Source of the DNA: Martinezella tropici
GTDB taxonomy: Bacteria > Pseudomonadota > Alphaproteobacteria > Rhizobiales > Rhizobiaceae
Assembly: GCF_003287875.1 (NCBI RefSeq)
Contig: NZ_QMKK01000061.1
Coordinates: forward strand, 404,074-468,073
Length of the DNA: 64,000 nucleotides
Reading direction: 5' to 3'
Shown here: positions 42,596 through 50,591 of the stretch, piece after piece
How the letters are laid out: every line of letters starts with the position of its first letter
How positions within the stretch are numbered: the stretch's first letter is position 1
The notes under the pieces: generated by a model
The model's input: only the letters and a program-made list of their open reading frames with translations
The model's database searches: none
Told to the model about the DNA's origin: nothing
Translations under genes and position numbers: made by a program

Positions 42596-42650
42596 CCGTT
42601 CCCCCAAAGCACTTGTGTTTCCAGGACTTTAAGGGCTCGAAACCGAAGCC

Positions 42651-42986
42651 TCAAGTGGCATCGCGCCAAACATTAGGGTTCATTGGGTTGGCGCGGATGG
42701 CTTGAGCAATGCGTTCTATTTCCGCACAGGCTTCCACGGAAAGGCCAGCGTATAATGCGCGCTGGCGGCTTTCCTGGCAGGCATCCAGCGCAAGCGAGAC
42801 CGCGACCGAGGTCTTGAAATCGAAGCTGGAGCCTTGCCTAGCAACATCCATCTCGGCGCCAGTCATACCCAAGGCGCGACCGGCTTCCTCCTGTTTGGCG
42901 AGTAAGGACGGGCTGGCGCCGCTGGTCGCGGTAAGAGCAAGCTCTATTGAAAGCCTTACCCGTGGATCGATTGACGAGACGGCCAT
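42651..42986 (-). CDS. Small helical protein, possibly AhpD/carboxymuconolactone decarboxylase-like
   Basis: A 111-residue, mostly helical protein (RVRLSIELALTATSGAS, TSVAVSLALDACQES). The pattern resembles the AhpD/CMD fold, but the CxxC redox pair of AhpD is absent, so the assignment is weak. GAGAGGA precedes the ATG. It is 24 bp after the DUF1348 gene, so it is in that operon. Function unknown; a peroxidase-helper or metabolite-binding role would suit the oxidative neighbours. Confidence 0.65.
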   Translation of the reverse strand: MAVSSIDPRVRLSIELALTATSGASPSLLAKQEEAGRALGMTGAEMDVARQGSSFDFKTSVAVSLALDACQESRQRALYAGLSVEACAEIERIAQAIRANPMNPNVWRDAT

Positions 42987-43010
42987 TTTTCCATCCTCTC
43001 GGTCGGCCGC

Positions 43011-43475
43011 CTAAAAACCAAAATCGCTCAGCCCTGGATGGTCGTCCGATCGGCGGCCCAGCGGCCAACGAAACTTGCGATCCGCTTCGGCGATTGGGTG
43101 CTCGTTGATGCTCGCATGGCGTTCGCGCATCAGGCCATCCTCGGCAAATTCCCAATTTTCATTGCCATAGGCGCGGAACCACTGGCCGCTGTCGTCGCGA
43201 TATTCATAGGCATATCGGACTGCAATGCGGTTGCCGGTGAAGGCCCACAGTTCCTTGATGAGGCGATAATCGAGTTCCTTGTTCCACTTGCGGGTCAGGA
43301 AGGCTTCGGCCTCAGTGCGGCTTTTTGCAAATTCGACGCGGTTACGCCAACGCGTATCGAGCGTATAGGCAAGCGCCACCTTGGCGGGATCACGACTGTT
43401 CCAGCCGTCTTCGGCGAGACGGACCTTTTCGATGGCACTTTGTTCGGTAAATGGTGGGAGTGGCGGACGGGACAT
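43011..43475 (-). CDS. DUF1348 / NTF2-like family protein
   Basis: A 154-residue DUF1348 protein (NTF2-like fold), recognised from AEDGWNSRDPAKVALAYTLDTRWRNR, FLTRKWNKELDYRLIKELWAF and ENWEFAEDGLMRERHASIN. The family is common in bacteria and often lies beside stress or flavin-oxidoreductase genes; its reaction is unknown. AGAGGAG precedes the ATG. It lies 118 bp downstream of the PNPOx-ferredoxin reductase fusion and is probably co-expressed with it. Confidence 0.88.
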   Translation of the reverse strand: MSRPPLPPFTEQSAIEKVRLAEDGWNSRDPAKVALAYTLDTRWRNRVEFAKSRTEAEAFLTRKWNKELDYRLIKELWAFTGNRIAVRYAYEYRDDSGQWFRAYGNENWEFAEDGLMRERHASINEHPIAEADRKFRWPLGRRSDDHPGLSDFGF

Positions 43476-43593
43476 TGAATGACTCCTCTGGAGCTGGTGT
43501 GAGAAAGGCGCGGAATAAGGGCTGGCGCATCTGATGCCGCCCTTACTGTCGTGTCATGCAGCGGGCGGTACGCTGGCCGCAGCAATCCATGTT

Positions 43594-45651
43594 TTAAACG
43601 GCGAGCTGCAGTCCGCCTTCCTGTTCGGCGGGAACGGCGCAGCAGAGCAGGATTTCATCGGTGTCAATCTTCGCCGTGGGCTTCTTGACGTAGGCGACGG
43701 CACCCTTGACGAGCTTGGTTCGGCACGTCCCGCAATTGCCTTCCCGGCAACTGAACTCGGGCTCGAGGCCACGCGCCTCGGCAAATTCCAGGAGAGTACC
43801 GGAACCAGGCGTCCACCGAGCTTCTTTCAAGGAATTCGTGAAAACGACCGACACCGGTTTTTTCGATGGCTGCGCGCCGGGAGATACTGCAGCGACCTTG
43901 GAATCCCCGGTGCGGATCAGCGACGACGGACCGAAGGCTTCAGCCTGGATGCGATCGTCAGCGATGCTGTAGCTTCGCAGCCCGTCGTAAAGGGCCTGCG
44001 TGAACTGGGCAGGACCACAGAGATAGAAATCATAGTCGTTGAAGGGCAGGAATCGCGTCAGCATCGCCATATCGATCCGCCCTGCGGCGTCGAAGTCCCT
44101 GCCCTCTTCAGCATCCGTCGTGTCACTGAGGATCCTGATTAGTCGCACGACACCCTTCGCCGCACCGATCAAGTCGGCGATCTCGTTGTCGAACGGTCGA
44201 TCAGCCTTCGAGCGAGCCGCGTAGAACAGCGTGACCGGGCGGATACGCTGCTTGCGAAGCCCTTCGTAAACGACGTGCCGGAGCATCGCGAGCAGCGGCG
44301 TAATGCCGACGCCTCCTGCAAGAAGAACCGCTGGGCGGGTCGAGCGGGCGTCGATGGTGAACTCGCCGGCCGGCGCACGCGCCTCGATGACATCGCCGAC
44401 GGCAACAGTGTCGTGCAAGAACTGCGACACAATACCGTCTCGTTTGACGCTGATGCGATAGATACCGTCGGACGGCGCGACCGAGAGCGTGTAAGTCCGA
44501 ATGGTCGACTTTTCTTGGTCCGGCAGCTTCAGCCGGATCGGGAGGTGTTGACCGGCTTTGTGCGGCAGCAATCCCACCCCGTCATCTGGCTGCAAATGGA
44601 AAGATTTGATCGTCGCGCTTTCATCGACGATCGCGGTGATCCTCATTGGCCGCCAGGTTGCGGCAATCTCTGTGGCGCGGAGACGATCGGCCGCTTGCTG
44701 CCAGTTCCCTGTCATCAGAGAACTCGGCGACCAGCCGTCCTTCTGAAAAGCCCATCTCAATGCCAGTGCATTACGGCGACGAACGATACGTGTCGGCTTG
44801 AATGTCCAAAGCCGTTCCGCGCCCTGGAAGGCGGCGATCTCGGGTGAATCGAAAATGACTTCGGCATTCCCCGTCATCTGCAGCATGTCACCCGTTGCGA
44901 AATCGACGAAGAGAAGTCCTGCCCTTCCATTGAGAAGGATATTGCCGAGCGTTGCGAAGAAGAGATTGCCGTCGAAATCCGGGATCGTCAGGACGCCGTC
45001 GTCACCGACACGAACAAAGCCGGTATTCCCGCCGCGATGGGACACGTCCACCTGTCGTCTCTCCTTGCGGTCGGCATAGGAGGCAACGAAGAACGCGTCA
45101 GCTCCGCGGATCGTCGCACGGGCCGCCTCGTCCAGCTCGATCAGATCCTCCGACGTGCCTGCAAACGGCTCTCCCGGCTGGCGCTCGAACGAGAAATCCC
45201 GCAACTGAATGTAGCGCGGACAATTTCCGAAACTTTGGTCGACATCGACGCGGAAGCCGCCGTCGATCGTTGAAACAAATCCATTCATGCGGTTTCGGCG
45301 ACGCGTGTGCATCTCTATGCCGAGGAGGCCGATCGGCAGACCATCCGCCATCCCTTCGCTCGCAGGATCACTTGGATCTCTTGTCGCTGCGATCTCGAGC
45401 ACCACAGGCGACGGTGACGACATGAACCCTGGTTGACCTTCAATGAACGTCGCCCAGGCGTCGCCGCGACTATCGACACTTCCAAGGACGATGAAGGGAA
45501 GCTGGGCATAGAAATCGCGGTGCTGGTCCGGCATGAAATCGCGCACGACGCGCTGCCCCACAGAGGCCATCCGCTCCTTCATCCCAAGTTTCTCCTGGAT
45601 AAAGATCTCGCCTTCATGCCATGTCGGCAACTTCGTGAGGTTCATGGACAT
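43594..45651 (-). CDS. PNPOx-like / ferredoxin reductase / [2Fe-2S] ferredoxin fusion protein
   Basis: A 685-residue three-part protein. Residues about 1-300 form a pyridoxamine-phosphate-oxidase-like flavin domain (FYAQLPFIVLGSVDSRGDAWATF). Residues about 330-590 are an FAD/NAD(P) ferredoxin-reductase module (IRTYTLSVAP, VLLAGGVGITPLLAML). The C-terminus is a plant-type [2Fe-2S] domain with Cys635, Cys640, Cys643 and Cys670/671. It should pass electrons from NAD(P)H to an acceptor. I chose the ATG at 45651 for its upstream CGGAGA; an ATG at 45717 overlaps the GST stop and could couple translation. Confidence 0.88.
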   Translation of the reverse strand: MSMNLTKLPTWHEGEIFIQEKLGMKERMASVGQRVVRDFMPDQHRDFYAQLPFIVLGSVDSRGDAWATFIEGQPGFMSSPSPVVLEIAATRDPSDPASEGMADGLPIGLLGIEMHTRRRNRMNGFVSTIDGGFRVDVDQSFGNCPRYIQLRDFSFERQPGEPFAGTSEDLIELDEAARATIRGADAFFVASYADRKERRQVDVSHRGGNTGFVRVGDDGVLTIPDFDGNLFFATLGNILLNGRAGLLFVDFATGDMLQMTGNAEVIFDSPEIAAFQGAERLWTFKPTRIVRRRNALALRWAFQKDGWSPSSLMTGNWQQAADRLRATEIAATWRPMRITAIVDESATIKSFHLQPDDGVGLLPHKAGQHLPIRLKLPDQEKSTIRTYTLSVAPSDGIYRISVKRDGIVSQFLHDTVAVGDVIEARAPAGEFTIDARSTRPAVLLAGGVGITPLLAMLRHVVYEGLRKQRIRPVTLFYAARSKADRPFDNEIADLIGAAKGVVRLIRILSDTTDAEEGRDFDAAGRIDMAMLTRFLPFNDYDFYLCGPAQFTQALYDGLRSYSIADDRIQAEAFGPSSLIRTGDSKVAAVSPGAQPSKKPVSVVFTNSLKEARWTPGSGTLLEFAEARGLEPEFSCREGNCGTCRTKLVKGAVAYVKKPTAKIDTDEILLCCAVPAEQEGGLQLAV

Positions 45652-45713
45652 CTGCGTTCTCCGGAAACGGGAAAATTCGGGCGCGCCGGCCGGCACACCC
45701 GATATTGTTGGGA

Positions 45714-46325
45714 TCATGCGGCAAGGCCGACCGGCGTCCGGGCGAAATCGACGAAGCCGGGAAGGGTTTCGACCCGGTGCAGGAGAGCCTTCACCGCCGG
45801 ATACCCGGCTAGATCGACATTTCCTTCGGGAGCGCGTGCCACGTAGCTGTAGATCGCGACGTCCGCGATGGTGGGACCCGAGCCGACCAGCCACTCACGG
45901 CCTTGGAGGTGATTGTCGATCCGGCCGAGGATGATATGCGCGCGGCCAATCACTTCTTCCGGATTGAATTTGGCGCCGAACACCGTGACCAGTCTCGCCG
46001 CGGCCGGACCGTAAGCGATTTCCCCCGCAGCGACTGAAAGCCACCGCTGAACGTCGGCCGCACCCTTCGCGTCTTCGGGAAGCCATGCAGTCTGACCGCT
46101 CTTCTTGGCGAGATAGACCAGGATCGCGTTGGAGTCCGAGATGAAGACATCGCCGTCCGCCAGGACGGGAACCTGACCGAACGGGTTCTTTTCCAGGAAG
46201 TCGGGCTTCTTATGAGCGCCCGATTTGAGATCGACTTCGACGAGTTCGTGGGGGAGCCCAATCAGGGAAAGGAACAGCCGGGCGCGGTGGGAATGTCCCG
46301 ATAGCGGATGGTGATAGAGTTTCAT
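45714..46325 (-). CDS. Glutathione S-transferase
   Basis: A 203-residue cytosolic GST. The N-terminal thioredoxin-like domain starts MKLYHHPLSGHSHRARLFLS and has the glutathione-binding NPFGQVPVLADGD and ISDSNAILVYLA segments. The C-terminal all-helical domain contains VGSGPTIADVAIYSYVA. It conjugates or reduces electrophiles with glutathione. AGGAGCG precedes the ATG at 46325; the longer frame has no support. It is the first gene of the operon GST-PNPOx fusion-DUF1348-small protein, pointing to detoxification of electrophilic or oxidised compounds. Confidence 0.93.
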   Translation of the reverse strand: MKLYHHPLSGHSHRARLFLSLIGLPHELVEVDLKSGAHKKPDFLEKNPFGQVPVLADGDVFISDSNAILVYLAKKSGQTAWLPEDAKGAADVQRWLSVAAGEIAYGPAAARLVTVFGAKFNPEEVIGRAHIILGRIDNHLQGREWLVGSGPTIADVAIYSYVARAPEGNVDLAGYPAVKALLHRVETLPGFVDFARTPVGLAA

Positions 46326-46421
46326 GTGATCGCTCCTGGATCTTGGGCCGGGTCCATTCCCGATCCGTAATCGCAAGATGCAACGAACGATCAGCAAGCT
46401 GAATAATCATGTTTGGCAGTT

Positions 46422-46446
46422 CACTATTCCACCGCGTGCAATAGTG
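46422..46446. promoter_or_regulatory. Inverted repeat CACTATT-N11-AATAGTG upstream of the GST operon
   Basis: A perfect 7-bp inverted repeat with an 11-base spacer, about 100 bp upstream of the GST start in a 305-bp region that otherwise holds no convincing gene. It fits a LysR-type operator for the GST-PNPOx operon; the LysR encoded at 41705-42595 is the natural candidate. Binding is inferred. Confidence 0.45.
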
Positions 46447-46630
46447 GTTCCCTCGCTCCGACGTGCATTTCCATGGGAACTCCGCTGCTTCGTAAACCGT
46501 AGCGTCCAGCAGATTTATATCCAGATCGCTAAATCAAATGGGATTTCCATCTCGAATGCCTGGAGGGTGGCTGCGCGGCTCGCAATGGGCCTAACGACCG
46601 AGGCACCATGTTTTGGCGATAGCGCTTCCC

Positions 46631-46840
46631 TTATTTCGTCTTATGCCGGCGTTTCGTCGCTGGCTTGATCGGCTCTGCCTCAGGCTGCGCCAATCGAAGC
46701 GCGCGGAGTTTCTCGGTCTTTTTCTCTCGATCGGCATTTTCGGTGGCCGTGATCTGCTTGGCCGCTGTGTCAGTCGCCGATGCCTTATCCTGAAGAGTTT
46801 GCCTACCCTGTTTGAAAAATTTCTCTTTTGTGACGGTCAT
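46631..46840 (-). CDS. Small hypothetical lysine-rich protein
   Basis: A 69-residue, highly charged protein (KKTEKLRALRLAQPEAEPIKPATKRRHKTK at the C-terminus) without membrane segments or a recognised domain. CAGGAAAC precedes the ATG. It follows rpsU by 30 bp on the same strand, so it is probably in that transcript. The basic tail suggests RNA or ribosome contact, but that is only a guess. Confidence 0.6.
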   Translation of the reverse strand: MTVTKEKFFKQGRQTLQDKASATDTAAKQITATENADREKKTEKLRALRLAQPEAEPIKPATKRRHKTK

Positions 46841-46870
46841 AATGTTTCCTGGTGATCGATGGCAGGGATA

Positions 46871-47110
46871 TCAGCGCGACTGTGCGACCCTCTTCTTTGG
46901 GGCGGGAAGAAGCCCTTCTCGCTGCGCGCGTTTGCGGGCAAGCTTGAGACTGCGCCTGATGGCATCGGCCTTTTTTCGAGCGCGCTTTTCCGAAGGCTTC
47001 TCGTAAGCTCGACGAGCCTTCATTTCGCGGAAAAGCCCGTCCCGCTGCATCTTCTTCTTCAGGACGCGCAGCGCCTGATCGACGTTGTTATCTCTGACGT
47101 CTACTTGCAA
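46871..47110 (-). CDS. rpsU: 30S ribosomal protein S21 (accessory copy)
   Basis: A 79-residue S21 protein: VRDNNVDQALRVLKKKM, YEKPSEKRARKKADAIRR and KRAQREGLL match the family closely. S21 sits on the 30S platform and helps initiation. The start is TTG at 47110 with AAAGAG upstream, which would lower its translation. Rhizobia often carry more than one rpsU, and this copy lies next to cspA, so it may be a cold- or stress-related copy. It lies 14 bp after the hypothetical gene upstream. Confidence 0.93.
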   Translation of the reverse strand: MQVDVRDNNVDQALRVLKKKMQRDGLFREMKARRAYEKPSEKRARKKADAIRRSLKLARKRAQREGLLPAPKKRVAQSR

Positions 47111-47124
47111 GATTGCTCTTTCTG

Positions 47125-47412
47125 TTATCGTTTTCTGGCGCTGATTGCTATCGAATGAACCCAGCCGGAAGGCTTCGCGCCCGATGGGAAACCGATGTTC
47201 GGTGGTAGCGCCGGCGATGCTTCGACATCGATGTCAGTGTGGAGAACGCGTCGTTCGAACTTCTCGCCTTCAAACCGCACGCGATATTGCGCGGCACCGT
47301 CTGCTTCCGGTGAGTACGATATGATTTGACACCTCCCGAGAGGGCCGGAGTTCCCAAGAATACCACGTTTCAAGATGATCGTGTCACCAATCCGGTATCG
47401 CGGGTTCTGCAT
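47125..47412 (-). CDS. Small hypothetical protein in the cspA-rpsU cluster
   Basis: A 95-residue protein with an N-terminal beta-rich region (RYRIGDTIILKRG, YRVRFEGEKFERRVLHTDI) that looks like a small SH3-like or S1-like barrel. No family is recognised. A strong AAAGGAG precedes the ATG at 47412; the longer frame would include the upstream terminator hairpin. It lies between cspA and rpsU on the same strand, so a role in RNA or translation is plausible but unproven. Confidence 0.7.
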   Translation of the reverse strand: MQNPRYRIGDTIILKRGILGNSGPLGRCQIISYSPEADGAAQYRVRFEGEKFERRVLHTDIDVEASPALPPNIGFPSGAKPSGWVHSIAISARKR

Positions 47413-47432
47413 GCCGTTCTCCTTTTTAGGCA

Positions 47433-47460
47433 AAATAAAAGGCCGGGCGTTACCCCGACC
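47433..47460 (-). terminator. Rho-independent terminator/attenuator after cspA
   Basis: On the minus strand GGTCGGG (47460-47454) and CCCGGCC (47447-47441) pair around a GTAACG loop with one T-G wobble and are followed by TTTTATTTT (47440-47432). It ends the cspA transcript. Because it lies about 20 bp before the next gene, it may instead attenuate read-through into that gene and rpsU. Confidence 0.8.
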
Positions 47461-47521
47461 TCTCAGCATCATCCGTTCGCACTGCCAGTACATCCGTGGT
47501 CAGCGCGTGCGAATGACAAAT

Positions 47522-47731
47522 TCAAGCCGCCTGGAGATTATCGGCGGAGCTCTTGCCGGACCTGCCGTCCTGCACAATGTCGTAGCGGATCTTCTGCCCA
47601 TCGCTGAGCGAACGCATTCCGGCTCGCTCGACGGCTGAAGCATGCACGAAGACATCCGTGCTGCCGTTGTCGGGTTGAATGAAGCCGAAGCCCTTGGCGG
47701 TATTGAACCACTTGACGGTACCAGTGTTCAT
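47522..47731 (-). CDS. cspA: Cold-shock domain protein
   Basis: A 69-residue cold-shock protein. RNP1 (KGFGFIQ) and RNP2 (VFVHASAV) are intact, with the start NTGTVKWFNTAKGFGFI. It binds single-stranded RNA/DNA and acts as an RNA chaperone. GAAAGGAAATCG precedes the ATG. It heads the small cluster cspA-hypothetical-rpsU-hypothetical, with a terminator/attenuator just after it. The long AT-rich region upstream (47732-48230) could hold a cold-responsive leader. Confidence 0.95.
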   Translation of the reverse strand: MNTGTVKWFNTAKGFGFIQPDNGSTDVFVHASAVERAGMRSLSDGQKIRYDIVQDGRSGKSSADNLQAA

Positions 47732-48230
47732 AACGATTTCCTTTCAAAGCAATCGTTGTTGTTCCCGCGTTACCTTGCGAGATTAGATCGATTTTTTGAG
47801 AGGGAATCCGAGGAGGAGCGATAAGCTCCCAGCCGACATCACAAGCAATGGTCGATAGGCAACATATAAGCTCAATTTTTGATTTTGCAATGAGAAACTT
47901 TTTAAGTGAGAATTGCGTAGGAGTTCTCTCCTTGTCGCAACCAATCGCTGGGACCAGGCAATGACGCCGGTAACAAGGAACATGCAGAAAGCTCTGCGAT
48001 CAACTGCGGGCATCATTCTAACAGCATGGCATGCCGTCACGGCACCTCGACCTAAGGCTTTTACCGCTGTTCCACAAAAGCAATGCAGACATCGCTGACG
48101 AGACCCATATTGCTGCGACCCGAAGTTTTCGAAATACATAAATTAATAATTTATAAAAATTATGAAACTTTTCCAAAGAACCATGATATCGTGCCCACTC
48201 CATAGAAAATAATTATAACAAGGAGCGAAC
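47732..48230. other. AT-rich intergenic region upstream of cspA
   Basis: No convincing gene in about 500 bp. Both ends probably carry promoters: leftward for cspA and rightward for the small ORF at 48231. The right part is strongly AT-rich (around 48140-48225). I saw no clear repeat or RNA motif. Confidence 0.4.
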
Positions 48231-48359
48231 ATGAAAAATAGTATTTTATCCAACACACTCCACCGGTTGACACGCATGCTGATTGAAACTTCCGTTTTGG
48301 TCGCTGGAACCGCTGCCATTTTGAGCATCAGTCTCCCATCAGTTCACCTTTGGATATGA
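48231..48359 (+). CDS. Small predicted membrane protein (42 residues)
   Basis: ATG at 48231 follows an ideal AGGAGC 5 bp upstream and an AT-rich promoter-like region. The frame encodes 42 residues: a polar N-terminus (MKNSILSNTLHRLTRM), then one hydrophobic segment (SVLVAGTAAILSISLP), and ends at 48359. It is too short to match a family, but the Shine-Dalgarno sequence and single helix resemble a regulatory membrane microprotein. It could also be a chance ORF. Confidence 0.5.
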   Translation: MKNSILSNTLHRLTRMLIETSVLVAGTAAILSISLPSVHLWI

Positions 48360-48577
48360 TCATGCTCAAACATCCAAAGCATTTCACCTGCCCAATTCGC
48401 GAGAAGACTGAAACAGTCTTCCGGCCGATTACCACCGGGGACGTCGCCAGACGGCTCGAAAAGGCCGAACTTCTTAAAGCCCTGAGGATAGAGCGCGATC
48501 GCCCTATACGCCCTCAAACTATCCGCTGAGGAACGCATGAACGGGATAACGGTCCGTATTGCATGCTGCCGCGGCAA
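48344..48577 (-). CDS. Doubtful small ORF
   Basis: A 77-residue frame (ALYPQGFKKFGLFEPSGDVPG, LLANWAGEMLWMFEH) with no clear ribosome site and no recognised family. It overlaps the 42-codon ORF by 16 bp on the other strand. It may be real because composition is protein-like, but support is thin. Confidence 0.2.
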   Translation of the reverse strand: MPRQHAIRTVIPFMRSSADSLRAYRAIALYPQGFKKFGLFEPSGDVPGGNRPEDCFSLLANWAGEMLWMFEHDHIQR

Positions 48578-48850
48578 CGGACGCGGTATGCGCAGTCGGT
48601 GGTATGATGGTTGCCATTTAAACTAAACCAAAGTGGTGTGACGTTTGTGCCGCTGGCGGATCACGCAGGCACACGGTTGGAGAAACTGCCGCTCGCGGTC
48701 GCATAGGTGCGGCCAGTCAGGGCTCCAACCCATGACCCTCTGCTTAAGCTTCTTGAAGACAACATCAGAAGACATTCGGAAGTTCGCTTAGTCTCTACGA
48801 CCAGCCGAAACGGCCTCTATTGCGCACCGCATAAGAGAAATTGCGAGGCC

Positions 48851-49297
48851 CTATTTCAGGAAATAAGAGTGCCAGCGGAGCAAGATGGCAGTCCCAATCA
48901 GGATGACAAGGAATGCCGGCGGCAGAAGGACGACACACTGCAGCCAGACGCCGAAGAGCGAGTCCGCTTGCGCATGATTTGGCTGAGCGGGATCGTAGAG
49001 GATCGCCAGCCGGGATCCGGGCGCATATTGCTGAGAGCTTGAACCGACGCCGGATGTGAACGACACCTCCCGGCCATCCGTCGTGCGAAAGGTGAACCTC
49101 GGATAGTACATGACCCCGTAGCTGGTATTGCGCTCGATAGCACCCTCGAAGGTGGCCTCAGTCCGTTGCGCCTGCATCACGAAACCCAGGCTGTGCACGA
49201 AGGACAGGATGCCAGGCACCAGCAGGAGCAAGCCGATTGCCAGCACGATATGGCCGCCCTTCTGGACACGTACGCGATGCTGATCGTCGATGGTCAT
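48851..49297 (-). CDS. DUF3592 membrane protein
   Basis: A 148-residue DUF3592 protein. A membrane helix at about residues 15-40 (IVLAIGLLLLVPGILSFV) and another at 120-140 flank a soluble domain with the family pattern ATFEGAIERN...YPRFTFRTTDGREVSF...YDPAQPNHA. AAGGGAG precedes the ATG. The function is unknown; family members are inner-membrane proteins found widely. It stands alone, with about 490 bp of mostly non-coding DNA on its 3' side (48360-48850) and 348 bp on its 5' side (49298-49645). Confidence 0.9.
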   Translation of the reverse strand: MTIDDQHRVRVQKGGHIVLAIGLLLLVPGILSFVHSLGFVMQAQRTEATFEGAIERNTSYGVMYYPRFTFRTTDGREVSFTSGVGSSSQQYAPGSRLAILYDPAQPNHAQADSLFGVWLQCVVLLPPAFLVILIGTAILLRWHSYFLK

Positions 49298-49645
49298 CCG
49301 GCTCCCTTCCTAGCGAAATTTTACCGCGAAGCGGGTGATGGGCGCCCCAACTCCGATGAATGAAACCATCCATTCACTCCTTTTGCTTAACCAAATCGCC
49401 GACTTTTAGCCAGCCGCATCCAGCCGTAGCGTACGCAATGCCTGCGAACTTACATCTGCGATAGAGGGGCACCAGCGCTCCATGCTCGCCTATACCATCA
49501 TCTCTATTAGTGTGCGTAAATCCAGCGAAAGCGGTAAACCCTGGTTCTGGTCAGCACCTGGATAACGAGTTCGGTTGCAGGCCAAGGAAAACGCATCGAA
49601 ATCGCCGCTCTCGCGCGATGGATTCCTAACGGAAAGGTGAGTTCA

Positions 49646-49912
49646 ATGGCGAAATGGGAAGCAAATGACTTCGGCCCTGAAAGCATTGTCCTGGACTCCG
49701 ACAAGCGGTTGCGAGCGGTCACCGCCGACGAGTTGGGACGTCAGATAGTTCGGATCAATCGGCTTTGCACGATTTTGTCCCGCGTTCTCTCTGCGGCGGA
49801 AATAGCCGTGACGGACCGCGAACGCATCTGGACGGAGATTGAAGCGTTTCAGGATCAGAACTTTGAAGCGTACAAGGACCTGCTGGGGCGCGAGGCCACG
49901 AGGGGACCTTAA
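49646..49912 (+). CDS. Small hypothetical protein
   Basis: An 88-residue soluble, acidic-to-neutral helical protein (ADELGRQIVRINRLCTILSRVLSAAEIAVTDRERIWTEIEAFQ). GGAAAGG precedes the ATG at 49646; a GTG 9 bp earlier is possible. No family is recognised. The helical pattern with leucine and isoleucine spacing could form a short coiled coil. It converges on the DUF4334 gene. Confidence 0.55.
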   Translation: MAKWEANDFGPESIVLDSDKRLRAVTADELGRQIVRINRLCTILSRVLSAAEIAVTDRERIWTEIEAFQDQNFEAYKDLLGREATRGP

Positions 49913-50081
49913 GCAGCTCATCTTCAGATCCCAACTGCTGGAAGTCGGGTGAAGCCGACGAAGGCGGTTTCCGGACTTTCGGCATGAGGATCGGCCGCGA
50001 CCGCGCGGAAGACAGGCTGCGCCGCAAAGGCGATCATCAATACGGGTGGTGAACGCTGACTGATGTGTGGCTGAGCGGTTT

Positions 50082-50591
50082 TCAGGGTTCATCGATACGC
50101 TGAAGCTCGAAGAAATAGATCCGCTCGTCATCCCTGATCGTCATCGCACCCATGAGCCTCAGCTCATCGAGCCGGCGAAAATAATCGACGATCGGTTGAG
50201 CGTCATAGACCATGGCAGCACTTTCGATACCGTCAAACGGCAGGGTTTTCAGGGCTGCGACCGGCCCGTTCGCCCGAAGCCGGCGCTGCAGATAGGAAAA
50301 CAGGTTCCTCGCCATGCGAGTCCGGCCGAGCTGATCGAGACGCAGAGCCCAATGAAGCGGTATATATTTCGGATCAATTGCCGTGAGACGGTGTTCGCCT
50401 GAGCGAAATAGCAAGGCGTCGGCGCGCATATTGGGCGTGAAGCGCTTGCCGTACCAGCCGAGATTTTCGAGCACGCCGTCAAATGGATGGTTCGCCGGTA
50501 TGCCGTGCCCCTTCCACAGGCCGACGAGTTCGCGCGGCGCGATCGGCGGCAAGTGCCGGAATTTCTCAAGCACTGTCTGCTGGTCGTTCAC
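50082..50591 (-). CDS. GXWXG/DUF4334 domain protein
   Basis: A 169-residue protein. The N-terminal GXWXG motif appears as LVGLWKGHGIPANHPFDGVLENLGWYGKRF, and the rest matches DUF4334 (DLRLMGAMTIRDDERIYFFELQRI-like end). I chose GTG at 50591; the open frame runs upstream to 50672 inside the preceding gene. It overlaps that gene by 26 bp, so co-expression is likely. The family function is unknown. Confidence 0.8.
   Translation of the reverse strand: MNDQQTVLEKFRHLPPIAPRELVGLWKGHGIPANHPFDGVLENLGWYGKRFTPNMRADALLFRSGEHRLTAIDPKYIPLHWALRLDQLGRTRMARNLFSYLQRRLRANGPVAALKTLPFDGIESAAMVYDAQPIVDYFRRLDELRLMGAMTIRDDERIYFFELQRIDEP

Noticed and set aside
46378..46668. A 96-codon plus-strand frame
   Set aside because: It contains the dyad upstream of the GST operon, lacks a ribosome site and does not look protein-like.
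47913..48098. A 61-codon plus-strand frame upstream of cspA
   Set aside because: No ribosome site and no family pattern; it is probably non-coding leader or spacer.
49643..50131. A 162-codon minus-strand frame
   Set aside because: It is antisense to the 88-residue gene and shows no domain.
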